NCBI GenBank assembly: GCA_958295945.1
Contig: OY282386.1
Coordinates: 5,273,262 to 5,337,261, forward strand
Source: Candidatus Poribacteria bacterium
GTDB lineage: Bacteria; Poribacteria; WGA-4E; WGA-3G
Length of the DNA stretch: 64,000 nt
Direction of reading: 5' to 3'
The translations under genes were made by a program, and so were the position numbers. The notes under the pieces are model-generated. The model did no database searches. It was not told the origin of the DNA and saw only the letters and a list, made by a program, of their open reading frames with translations. Shown here one piece after another: positions 24,988-34,249 of this stretch (its first letter is position 1; each line of letters starts with the position of its first letter).

Positions 24988-27981
24988 TTACTTATCCGAA
25001 TTCTTAAATTCGTTCATTCCATTTTTCCGCCAATCATCCTCAGTCTGTCTCAACTTTTTTATATCCTCTGGATTCTTGATGTCTATTATATGTGGTGTTA
25101 TTATAAAGACAATCTCTGTATCTTCAACTACGGTTTCTGTGCTTTTGAAGAGTCTTCCGAGTAAAGGGATATCTCCGAGTATTGGCACTTTGTTTTCCAC
25201 TTGTTTCTGCTTTTTACGAATGATACCACCAACAATCAGCTGCTGTCCATCTTCAACATCAACGTACGCACTTAGCGTATTGTCGTCTGTTATCGGAGCA
25301 TTGAACTCTGTAAATTCAATGAAGTTACTTGCACTGATGTTTGTAATATCTAAACCGATTGTCCGTTTACCATCTGCTCCTACCAGTGATCTTGCAATAT
25401 GAGGTGTAAGTGCAATATTAATACCAACTGGTGGGTCAATAAAATCGTAGTTGAAAAGCGGTTGCGTTGCGGTATCCCCGAGAATACTATTGGTATCAAC
25501 GCTTTGTAGGTATGGAATGCGGCGTCCACTGCTCCATGTTGCAGGACGGCTATCTCGGGTTGTGATCGTTGGTGTGGAAAGCGTCTTGACTTTATTTTCA
25601 CGGATAAGTGTGTAAAGTAGTGCCATATATTCCTTCGTTGCCAAACTGTAGTTGAAACCTGAAATCTCTTGCGCGAGTCCAAGGTTTGCATTTACATCAC
25701 CGATGAGTGGGTTAATTGGACTAAGTTCAAGACCACCGAGTCTCTTTTCAGTAGCAGCCGCTTCAATACCAAGTTTTGTCGTCTCATCAAGAGTGACTTC
25801 AAGGATCTTTATATCAATGCGTACTTGCCCTCGGACGAAATCAAGTTGTTTAATGAGTGCTCTCACCTGCTCAAGATAGCGGCGGCGAGTCGTAACTACA
25901 AGCGAGTTCGTATCTGGGTCAGCATAGACTGTCACCTTACCATAAAGTGAATTAATGTCACTCGATTCTTCCTGATTGCGATTATCATCGTCATAAAAGA
26001 AAAAGAAACCAAATCCATCATCCTCACCTTGTTGGTCCTGCCAAACTTGAGATAGCAACTGTGCAATAGAATCCGCAGTTGCGTATTCAAGGCGAATTAT
26101 ATCGGTGACTTCTACCTGTTCTTCAGGCGTGGGTATATCAAGCTGCTTAATAAAACCTTCTACCATCTCAAAGTTACGTTTCGTCCCTGTAGAAACAATA
26201 AGTGCATTATGACTTGCTAAAGGTTGAGCAGCAACATTACCTGCAAGTGATCCCTGTGCTTGTGGGGTTGATTGACGTTGTGGCAGATAATATCTGTAGT
26301 AAGAGTAACTACTACCGCCACTATAATCGTCTTGGTTACCTTGGTAATGTGTATTTATCAGGTTTGCTATATTTTCAGCGTCAGCATATTTGAGATAAAA
26401 GATTCTTGACCCCCACTCTTGGTCGGGAAGGGTAACATCAAGCTTCTCAATCAAATCATCTATCATTGGAAAATTGTTAGCAGAAGTAGAAATGAGCAAA
26501 GCATTGAGTCTAATATTTTCTACAATGTGAACAGTTCCTTGTACACCGAAACCGGTATCTTGATTTGATGAGGATCTTCTATCCCAATCCCACCAATTCC
26601 GTTCGCTACCACCCGTATCCTCACCTTCAAACAGGGCGGTTAATTGTTCTTTGAGAGTTGTAGCATCAGCAAATTCAAGTAGATACATCTTGAATTCATT
26701 TTCTGTTTGTTTTTGATCAAGCACTTCAATAATCTTCTCAATAATAGTATAATTCCGCGGATCAGAAGAGACAATTACAATATTCAACCGATCATCACTG
26801 GTGATATTTACAAGTCCGACAATCCCTTGGAAAAGGTCAACTGATAGACCTCGTTCTCTGCGTTCTCTGCGTAATCTAAACATATCCTCTCTGTCAAATC
26901 TTGCTCTATCACCTGCATCGCTTTCACCAACAATAATCTGATCAAGTATTGTGGCGACATCCTCTGCCACTGCATATTGTAGTCGATAAGTGCGAATCTC
27001 TGTCTGAAGTCCTTGAGATTTATCAAGATGCAGAATTATTTCTTTAATGATTATTAGATTGTCTTCGGCGGCTTTAAGAATAATGGTGTTTGAACTGCTA
27101 TCTGCCTCCACCTTAACCATTCCCTTAACCAATGGCACACCCAGACCTTGTTCAATAGCTTGTTTGATTTCTTCAGGAGTCATACCGACTTGACTTCTTG
27201 GTTGTTTGTCATCTTCATCGTTATCCTCAAATACTTGTCCAAGTGTTTCTTTTAAAGATTCAGCGTCCGCGTAAGTGAGTGGAACTAAGGCTATCTTTAA
27301 TGGGGAAGGGTCGCCTTCATCTGCAAATTGTAAAATCGAGACGATTCTACGAATGTTTGATGACACATCTGTGATGATAAGTGCGTTTGTCATTGAATCC
27401 GCAAAGATGTTTGCCTGTCTATTCAATAAAGGTTTCAATTTGTCTACTTGTTCCGATGCAGATGCATTTACCAATTGGATGATATATGTCTGAATCTCAT
27501 CTGTCATTTCAACCAGTTCTGGGTTAGCCTCTATTATTTTGACAGGCACATTCATCACAGTTGCTTTTTCAAAAGTTGTCACAATGAGGGCACTATTGGA
27601 TTTTACAAATGTTAAGTTATATTGAGCGAGGATTGTTTTGACATGCTCTATGACTTCATCAAGCGTGACGTTTTTGAGGTTAATTAATGCGAACTTTTTC
27701 CCTTGAATATCGTTTTCACTTGCCATAATCGTAAGATCGGTTTCTCGTGAAAGCCATTCAAACACGTTTTTGAGTTCATCACTGGTGAAGTTGAAGTTAA
27801 ACGTTAAGGGTTCACCAGTTTCCTCATCACGTTCAGCAACTTCCATCGTTCCTTGACCACGCTGTGCAAACAGATCCCCTGGTATAAGGACGAATAACCC
27901 GAGGCACACCAAAACAAAGATGCTTAATATGCAATTTTGTTTAGGTAAAGCATTCAAGAATTTAGGCAATTTCAATGTCAT
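24988..27981 (-). CDS. gspD: Type II secretion secretin GspD, copy 1
   Basis: 997 residues from ATG 27981 (GAGGAA six bases upstream; the TTG at 28005 has none). Outer-membrane pore of the type II secretion system. Signal sequence (ILSIFVLVCLGLFVLIPGDLFAQ), an N0-like domain (FNFTSDELKNVFEWLSRE... NLKNVTLDEVIEHV), then several N1/N2-type repeats recognisable by YADAESL, LEFADAT, LKYADAENI, LEYATADSI and NALIISTSA-like strands. The C-terminal secretin domain has VGGIIRKKQKQVENKVPILGDIPLLGRLFKST. Last gene of the operon. Its N-terminal third is nearly identical in DNA to copy 2, the rest is not. Confidence 0.93.
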   Translation of the reverse strand: MTLKLPKFLNALPKQNCILSIFVLVCLGLFVLIPGDLFAQRGQGTMEVAERDEETGEPLTFNFNFTSDELKNVFEWLSRETDLTIMASENDIQGKKFALINLKNVTLDEVIEHVKTILAQYNLTFVKSNSALIVTTFEKATVMNVPVKIIEANPELVEMTDEIQTYIIQLVNASASEQVDKLKPLLNRQANIFADSMTNALIITDVSSNIRRIVSILQFADEGDPSPLKIALVPLTYADAESLKETLGQVFEDNDEDDKQPRSQVGMTPEEIKQAIEQGLGVPLVKGMVKVEADSSSNTIILKAAEDNLIIIKEIILHLDKSQGLQTEIRTYRLQYAVAEDVATILDQIIVGESDAGDRARFDREDMFRLRRERRERGLSVDLFQGIVGLVNITSDDRLNIVIVSSDPRNYTIIEKIIEVLDQKQTENEFKMYLLEFADATTLKEQLTALFEGEDTGGSERNWWDWDRRSSSNQDTGFGVQGTVHIVENIRLNALLISTSANNFPMIDDLIEKLDVTLPDQEWGSRIFYLKYADAENIANLINTHYQGNQDDYSGGSSYSYYRYYLPQRQSTPQAQGSLAGNVAAQPLASHNALIVSTGTKRNFEMVEGFIKQLDIPTPEEQVEVTDIIRLEYATADSIAQLLSQVWQDQQGEDDGFGFFFFYDDDNRNQEESSDINSLYGKVTVYADPDTNSLVVTTRRRYLEQVRALIKQLDFVRGQVRIDIKILEVTLDETTKLGIEAAATEKRLGGLELSPINPLIGDVNANLGLAQEISGFNYSLATKEYMALLYTLIRENKVKTLSTPTITTRDSRPATWSSGRRIPYLQSVDTNSILGDTATQPLFNYDFIDPPVGINIALTPHIARSLVGADGKRTIGLDITNISASNFIEFTEFNAPITDDNTLSAYVDVEDGQQLIVGGIIRKKQKQVENKVPILGDIPLLGRLFKSTETVVEDTEIVFIITPHIIDIKNPEDIKKLRQTEDDWRKNGMNEFKNSDK

Positions 27982-28102
27982 TAATAGTTCCTCGTAATTA
28001 TTCAAACTTAAAAATTGATACGATAGATCTTAGCATATCAGGTTGCGTTAGCATTATTTAAAACAGTCTGCTTTCAAGGCTTGATTTAAATGAAATCAAC
28101 AC

Positions 28103-31093
28103 CTATTTCGTTGAATTCTTTAAATCAATCTGTCCATTTTTTCGCCACTCTTCCTCTTTCTGCTTCAGTTTTTCAAGGTCAGCAGGGTTCTTTATATCTA
28201 TGATGTGCGGGGTAATAATGAACACAATCTCAGTATCTTGAACTTCGGTTTCTGTGCTTTTGAAGAGCCTTCCGAGTAAAGGAATATCCCCGAGTATAGG
28301 TACTTTGTTTTCCACCTGTTTCTGTTTCTTGCGGATGATGCCACCGACGATAAGTTGTTGTCCATCTTCAACGTCAATATAGACACTGAGTGAGTTATCA
28401 TCTGTTATCGGGGCATTAAAATCGGTGAATTCAATAAAGTTACTGGCACTGATATTCGTAATATCTAATCCGATTGTTCGTTTTCCATTTTCATCTGCTT
28501 GTGATCTTGCAATATAAGGTATGAGTGATATGTTAATACCAACAGGTGGATCAATAAAATCGTAGTTGAAAAGCGGTTGTGTAGCGGTATCTCCAAGAAT
28601 GCTATTGGTATCTACGCTCTGAAGATATGGAATTCGGCGCCCACTGCTCCATGTAGCAGCATGGCTGTCACGTGTCGTGATCGTTGGTGTAGAAAGTGTT
28701 TTGACTTTGTTTTCACGTATAAGTGTGTGAAGCAGTGCCATATACTCCTTGGTAACCAAACTATAATTAAAACCAGAAATTTCTTGTGCAAGCCCAAGTT
28801 CTGCTTTTGCATCCCCAACAAGTGGGTTAATCGGACTGAGTTCAAGACCTCCCAGTTTCTTTTCATTGGCAGCCATTTCAATACCGAGTTTTGTCGTTTC
28901 ATCAAGGGTAACTTCAAGGATCTTAATATCAATCCGCACTTGTCCTCTAACGAAATCAAGTCTTTTTATGAGTGCTTTCACCTGATCAAGATAACGACGG
29001 CGGGTGGTGACAACAAGTGAGTTTGTATCTGGATCGGCATAAATAGTGACTTTACCGAAGAGTGAATTTATGTCAGTCGGTTCTTCCTCACCAAATCTTG
29101 AACTGAAAAACCTTCGGAAACCAGAACCTTCATCCTCAGATTGCACTTCTTGCCACACTTGTTCAAGCACCTGAACAATAGCATCCGCTGTTGCGTATTC
29201 AAGACGAATGATTTCAGTAACTTCAGTCATCGGCGGAGGTGTCGGTATATCAAGTTGTTTAATAAAGCTTTCTACCATCTCAAAATTTCGTTTTGTTCCT
29301 GTTGAAACAATGAGAGCATTGTGACTCGCTAAAGGTTGTGCTGCGACATTACCTGCCAGTGAGCCTTGTGCCTGTGGAGTTGTTTGACGCTGCGGCAGAT
29401 AGTAGCGGTAATAATAGTAACTATCTCCGCCACTAAAATCGTCTTGGTTTCCTTGGTAATGTGTGTTAATCAGATTTGCTATATTTTCAGCATCAGCATA
29501 TTTGAGATAAAAGATCCTTGAACCCCATTCTTGGTCAGGTAGGTTGACATCAAGTTTTTTGATCAAATCATCAATCATCGTAAAATTCTGAGAAGAAGTA
29601 GAAATGAGCAATGCATTAAGTCTAATATCTTCAACGATGTGAACAGTGCCTTGTACCCCAAAACCGGTATCTTGATTTGACGACCTTCTATCCCAATCCC
29701 ACCAACTCCGGCTGCTACCCCCTGTATCCTCACCTTCAAACAGTTGGGTTAGATTCTCCTTTAGGGTTGCAGCATCTGCAAACTCAAGCAAGTACATCTT
29801 GAACTCATTTTCTGTCTGCTTTTGATCAAGTACTTCAATGATTTTCTCGATAATGGTGTAATTGCGGGGATCAGAAGAAATAATAACTATGTTCAACCGT
29901 TCATCATAAGAGATATTTACCAAACCGACAATTCCCTGAAAGATATCACCTGTATTCCCTCTATCCCGTCGATATGTCATCATCTCTAAGATATCTTCTC
30001 TGTCAAAACTTCTTCTACCACCACCTTGGATATCATCTCCAGTGATTATCTCTTCAAGTGTTGTGGCAACATCTTCTGCTATAGCATATTCAAGACGAAA
30101 TGTACGAATATCTGTTGAAAGTGTTGGAGCTTTATCGAGATGAAGAATTATCTCTTTAAGTAGTGTTATATTTTCTTCGGCTGCTTTGATAATAAGAGTA
30201 TTTGAACTGCTATCTGCCTCCACCTTGATCATTCCCTCAACCAATGGCACTCCCAAGCCATTTTCAATAGCTTGCCTGATCTCCTCGGGACTCATAGCAA
30301 CCTGTCTTCCTGGGGGAGTGTCATCTTCATCGCTATCATCAAAGAACTTATCAAATGTTTGTTTTAGAGATGCGGCGTCCGCGTAAGCAAGTGGGATTAA
30401 AGCTATCTTTAATGGAGATGGGTCGCCTTCATCTGCAAATTGTAAAATCGAGACGATTCTACGGATGTTTGATGACACATCTGTGATGATAAGTGCGTTT
30501 GTCATTGAATCCGCAAAGATGTTTGCCTGTCTATTCAATAAAGGTTTCAATTTGTCTACTTGTTCCGATGCAGATGCATTTACCAATTGGATGATATATG
30601 TCTGAATCTCATCTGTCATTTCAACCAGTTCTGGGTTAGCCTCTATTATTTTGACAGGCACATTCATCACAGTTGCTTTTTCAAAAGTTGTCACAATGAG
30701 GGCGCTATTGGATTTTACAAATGTTAAGTTATATTGAGCGAGAATCGTTTTGACATGCTCTATGACTTCATCAAGCGTGACGTTTTTGAGGTTAATTAAT
30801 GCGAACTTTTTCCCTTGAATATCGTTTTCACTTGCCATAATCGTAAGATCGGTTTCTCGTGAAAGCCATTCAAACACGTTTTTGAGTTCATCACTAGTGA
30901 AGTTGAAGTTAAACGTTAAGGGTTCACCAGTTTCCTCATCCCGTTCAGCAACTTCCATCGTACTCTGACCACCCCGTTGCGCGAATAGGTCTCCCGGTAT
31001 AAGGAGGAATGCACCTAAACACACCAGAATAACCAAGAAAGTATTCAGTTTATGTACCCACTTTGAACAAACAACGCTTCTGCACATTTTCAT
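28103..31093 (-). CDS. gspD: Type II secretion secretin GspD, copy 2
   Basis: 996 residues; ATG 31093 overlaps the stop of the preceding gene as TAATG, so translation is coupled. Same architecture as copy 1: signal (LNTFLVILVCLGAFLLIPGDLFAQ), N0 domain, repeated N domains with LEYAIAEDV, LEFADAAT, LKYADAEN, LEYATADAI, and the secretin core ending VPILGDIPLLGRLFKSTETEVQD. The pair may form mixed rings or serve two substrates. About 540 bp (30410-30950) are almost identical to 27300-27840, while the C-terminal halves differ at many third positions. Confidence 0.93.
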   Translation of the reverse strand: MKMCRSVVCSKWVHKLNTFLVILVCLGAFLLIPGDLFAQRGGQSTMEVAERDEETGEPLTFNFNFTSDELKNVFEWLSRETDLTIMASENDIQGKKFALINLKNVTLDEVIEHVKTILAQYNLTFVKSNSALIVTTFEKATVMNVPVKIIEANPELVEMTDEIQTYIIQLVNASASEQVDKLKPLLNRQANIFADSMTNALIITDVSSNIRRIVSILQFADEGDPSPLKIALIPLAYADAASLKQTFDKFFDDSDEDDTPPGRQVAMSPEEIRQAIENGLGVPLVEGMIKVEADSSSNTLIIKAAEENITLLKEIILHLDKAPTLSTDIRTFRLEYAIAEDVATTLEEIITGDDIQGGGRRSFDREDILEMMTYRRDRGNTGDIFQGIVGLVNISYDERLNIVIISSDPRNYTIIEKIIEVLDQKQTENEFKMYLLEFADAATLKENLTQLFEGEDTGGSSRSWWDWDRRSSNQDTGFGVQGTVHIVEDIRLNALLISTSSQNFTMIDDLIKKLDVNLPDQEWGSRIFYLKYADAENIANLINTHYQGNQDDFSGGDSYYYYRYYLPQRQTTPQAQGSLAGNVAAQPLASHNALIVSTGTKRNFEMVESFIKQLDIPTPPPMTEVTEIIRLEYATADAIVQVLEQVWQEVQSEDEGSGFRRFFSSRFGEEEPTDINSLFGKVTIYADPDTNSLVVTTRRRYLDQVKALIKRLDFVRGQVRIDIKILEVTLDETTKLGIEMAANEKKLGGLELSPINPLVGDAKAELGLAQEISGFNYSLVTKEYMALLHTLIRENKVKTLSTPTITTRDSHAATWSSGRRIPYLQSVDTNSILGDTATQPLFNYDFIDPPVGINISLIPYIARSQADENGKRTIGLDITNISASNFIEFTDFNAPITDDNSLSVYIDVEDGQQLIVGGIIRKKQKQVENKVPILGDIPLLGRLFKSTETEVQDTEIVFIITPHIIDIKNPADLEKLKQKEEEWRKNGQIDLKNSTK

Positions 31094-32415
31094 TATTGGT
31101 AAACCCTCGCAATCATAAGAACATCCACATTTATCTTATTCTCTTTGTGGTCAACGGAAATTTGTAGGTCTCTTACCATCAACCATTTACTTGTTGTCTC
31201 GATTATCTTGTTTAAATTAACGAGTTTATCGATTTCCGCTTTAAACTTCATCTTTACAGTATAACTTTCTGGTGTATAGACAGTAGGAGCCAATTGCAAT
31301 TTTAGGGTGAGTTCGTCAATCTGAGATTGAATCCTATCTATGTATGCAAGGAAATCTATCCTAAGTTGTTGTTTATCCAACTCCTCCCCATAAGTTTCAA
31401 TGAGATTAGTCAGTTTAGCAAGAACTTGACTATTTGGACGAAAACTAATCTCATTCGTAGGTTTTTTCGCACCGATACCCAAAAACCCAGAAGATGCTCT
31501 CGCTTGAGTTTTAAAGTAATGGTTTTCAAAAAGCTTTTTCTCAGCACCGACGAGATGTTGTTCAATCATAGGAATAATGAGCCCAATTAGTTCAATTCTA
31601 ATTGAAATCGGTATGGAATCGGGTAATGCTGCAAACTCCCATTCCATAGTACCATCAACTGAGATTTCAGGGGCAACTTGGTTTTCGTCTGATTCTTCAG
31701 ATGGTTCTGCAGTTTCTTCCTTATCATTTTCAACATCAGATGGTTTTTCTGGTGTCTCCTGTTTCTGCTCATCAGTTGTTTCTGTGGTTTCCTCTTTTTC
31801 ATCATAAACTTTATCTTCAGACTTTTCCGTTTCTTTAGATTTCTCGGTATCCACATCTGCCTCATCTAACCACGCATCAAGGAACATATCCATGGCTTCA
31901 GCTTCCATATCACCGTCGGATTGTGCTTGAAGTTCAGCTTCAAATGCGGCAATTTCGGCATTAAGTGCATCCTTTTCTGCAATTAATTTTTGCTGATAAG
32001 CAAACACAGCAAGATTTCGTCGTGCATGAGTAGAGATTCTCTCAGATTTCTTCCCGGGAACAACTTCATAATTTATTTGGTAATTAGCAGGTATTCCAGC
32101 TCTTTTTACAATTCCATCTACTTTTTTACGCACAACCGATGCAGGATAATTTCCATCAAATATTGTGGCAGTTTCTCCCTCGCCTGCAAGTCCAGTCTTT
32201 TGGTATAGTCCTGCCTCAATAGGTTTCAATATCTTAGATGCATCCACTAAATCTTTAGATGTTTTTAAAGTTTCTCTCTTAGTTTTCATTGCGGGATTTG
32301 AGACAATCTTATAGAAACCAGGTCCCCATTGTGTTACGATCGCCGCTATCAACGCAACTACCAGAAACCCGAGCAATAATTTCGTTTGGGTTGTAAGTTC
32401 AAAATCTAATTTCAC
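31093..32415 (-). CDS. GspM/PilO-like inner-membrane assembly protein
   Basis: 440 residues, GTG start 32415 after AAGGAT. One N-terminal membrane helix (TKLLLGFLVVALIAAIVTQW) followed by a periplasmic part. Residues about 155-260 form a very acidic, Glu/Thr/Ser/Lys-rich low-complexity segment (ETEKSEDKVYDEKEETTETT). After it comes a helix and an alpha/beta region (LAKLTNLIETYGEELDKQQLRIDFL... MKFKAEIDKLVNLNKIIE... VRDLQISVDHKENKINVDVLMIARVY) like the ferredoxin-like ends of PilO/GspM. Placed between the PilM-PilN fusion and the secretins, where pilO would stand in a type IV pilus operon. Assignment rests on order and topology. Confidence 0.7.
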   Translation of the reverse strand: MKLDFELTTQTKLLLGFLVVALIAAIVTQWGPGFYKIVSNPAMKTKRETLKTSKDLVDASKILKPIEAGLYQKTGLAGEGETATIFDGNYPASVVRKKVDGIVKRAGIPANYQINYEVVPGKKSERISTHARRNLAVFAYQQKLIAEKDALNAEIAAFEAELQAQSDGDMEAEAMDMFLDAWLDEADVDTEKSKETEKSEDKVYDEKEETTETTDEQKQETPEKPSDVENDKEETAEPSEESDENQVAPEISVDGTMEWEFAALPDSIPISIRIELIGLIIPMIEQHLVGAEKKLFENHYFKTQARASSGFLGIGAKKPTNEISFRPNSQVLAKLTNLIETYGEELDKQQLRIDFLAYIDRIQSQIDELTLKLQLAPTVYTPESYTVKMKFKAEIDKLVNLNKIIETTSKWLMVRDLQISVDHKENKINVDVLMIARVYQ

Positions 32416-32474
32416 AATTATATCCTTACCTACTTTTGTAGGTTGGTATGTGCAACGAAGTGCAGATTTGTCTG

Positions 32475-34208
32475 TTATTCTTCTTCCTTGCCTTCTTCTT
32501 CAGTAGTCTCATCAGTCGGTTGAATATCATCAGTCGGTTGAATATCATCAGTCGGAAGAGAAACATCAATGTCTTCTGGAATTATCTCATTGAATTCAAT
32601 AACAGGTTTAGGATGCCGTTTTTGTGCAAACAAATGCACTGCTTCATCGGTCAAGCGGCAGGTGATTTTAACTTCAAACGTTGGTCTCCTTTCGTCCCCC
32701 GTTGTTGTAACTTCACCTGTCTCAATTTTGCTAAACAGATTTGTCCGATTTAGTATTTCTGGCATAGAGTTAATTGCATCATGTGAATTTGCTTGTAGAC
32801 TAAATGATATCCGCGCCTTTTGAAGGTCATCCAAATTGCTTACCTCAAAAGTTTTCCATGCAACTTTAGTTCTATCATTAAAGAGAGTGCTGAGTGCATG
32901 TAATACATCCAAAGGCGATATTTGATGTGTTAATTTGTCTACTAAAATTAACTCACGTGCAAGTAGCTTACTTGCATCATTTTGAAGCATTGTATAAGTG
33001 GCTATCCGCTTATCTAAAAAGTCTTCTTTAGATTTTTGTGATCTACTAAATGTAATGCCGCTAAGGACTAAAACGAGAATAGCAAAACCAGTAAGTCCTG
33101 CAGCGATGAGTTGTTTGTGTTTACGGGTAGATTCTGCGCGTTTTACACCTACCTCTGTTGGCAACAGTGAAACAGGTTTTTCAGTTTCTAATACATGTAT
33201 GCCAACTCCTAACGGTACTGTCAGTGTGTCGCCATAGTTTTCAAGTATTGATGAATCAACACCACTTGTATCCAAAATACCTGCTTGAAGTGGATTCCAC
33301 AGTCTTGTTGGTATTTGGAGTTGTTCCTGACAAGTCTCTGCTAATTCTGGTACTCTTGCACCACCACCACATAACCATACTTCATCAATTTCACCAAATT
33401 GCTCGTCGGTTATCTCGCGTTTCGCAGCAGCAATGGAACGTTCCAATTCTCCAATGAAATTTCTCGTCCAAGTACGCGTAGGTAGTTGATTAGCTGGAAT
33501 GTGTTGTTTTTCTTGTTCAGCAGTTTCAATATCCACCTGCAGTTCTGACATCAAGGTTCGTGTCAGGTGGTTACCACTAACAGAAAAACCGCGTGAAAAT
33601 GTCAGAGTATTTCCTTGCATTAAACAGAAGTCTGTATGTCCTGCACCAACATCTACGATAATTGTTCGTGCTTCAGGATTAGTTAATGTATTACGGGTGG
33701 CTGTCTCTATCGCTAACATTGAAGGGATTATCGCTGATGGTGTATTTCCAGTAGCTGCAATTGTCTCCGTATACCGTGTCACTGTATCCCGTCGCGTTGA
33801 AACCAATTCAATAGAAACACCTTCTGAAGTCCGTTGAACATCGTGGTATGTAAAGACAGACTCTTCTACTTGAAAAGGAAGTTCAGTTTCAGCAGCCATT
33901 TCCACTAATGAAGGCAACTGTGCATCTGTTGTCGATGCCGGCAAATTGGTTAAACGTTTTGTAACCACAGAACCTCGAGGTAAAGCAATTGCAACTTCCA
34001 TTCTATGTTTATTGAATATGTTTTGCTTAATTCCCAGACGATTCCATAACTCTTTGATGGTAGCTGTAGTTTGTTCCCTGTTATCAGGATTCGTGATGGA
34101 TGCTACACCTACATCAACTAAACGTAAACCTTCAGTTGTTCTCTCAATGTAGAGTATTGTTACGTTTGTATTCCCTATATCTATAGCTACAACCTGATTT
34201 TTTGCCAT
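32475..34208 (-). CDS. PilM-PilN fusion (GspL-like platform protein)
   Basis: 577 residues. Residues 1-350 are an actin-like PilM domain: VAIDIGNTNVTILYIE, EMAAETELPFQVEES, IIVDVGAGHTDFCLMQG, and WLCGGGARVPELAE. Then a transmembrane helix (LIAAGLTGFAILVLVLSGITF, about 368-388) and a PilN-like periplasmic part (FLDKRIATYTMLQNDASKL... LDVLHALSTLFNDRTKVAW... VSNLDDLQKARISFSLQANS). In most type IV pilus operons PilM and PilN are separate; GspL of type II systems has this fused order. The C-terminus has three PTDDIQ/PTDE repeats and a Glu-rich tail. It connects the cytoplasmic ATPase to the periplasmic assembly. Confidence 0.8.
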   Translation of the reverse strand: MAKNQVVAIDIGNTNVTILYIERTTEGLRLVDVGVASITNPDNREQTTATIKELWNRLGIKQNIFNKHRMEVAIALPRGSVVTKRLTNLPASTTDAQLPSLVEMAAETELPFQVEESVFTYHDVQRTSEGVSIELVSTRRDTVTRYTETIAATGNTPSAIIPSMLAIETATRNTLTNPEARTIIVDVGAGHTDFCLMQGNTLTFSRGFSVSGNHLTRTLMSELQVDIETAEQEKQHIPANQLPTRTWTRNFIGELERSIAAAKREITDEQFGEIDEVWLCGGGARVPELAETCQEQLQIPTRLWNPLQAGILDTSGVDSSILENYGDTLTVPLGVGIHVLETEKPVSLLPTEVGVKRAESTRKHKQLIAAGLTGFAILVLVLSGITFSRSQKSKEDFLDKRIATYTMLQNDASKLLARELILVDKLTHQISPLDVLHALSTLFNDRTKVAWKTFEVSNLDDLQKARISFSLQANSHDAINSMPEILNRTNLFSKIETGEVTTTGDERRPTFEVKITCRLTDEAVHLFAQKRHPKPVIEFNEIIPEDIDVSLPTDDIQPTDDIQPTDETTEEEGKEEE

Positions 34209-34249
34209 TTATTATAGCCTCTATTATGAACAATGATTAATATTGTTTG

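Noticed and set aside
24502-25164. Short open frames in and beside the 24.4-25.0 kb gap
   Set aside because: No ribosome sites, no known motifs; some overlap the secretin gene on the other strand.
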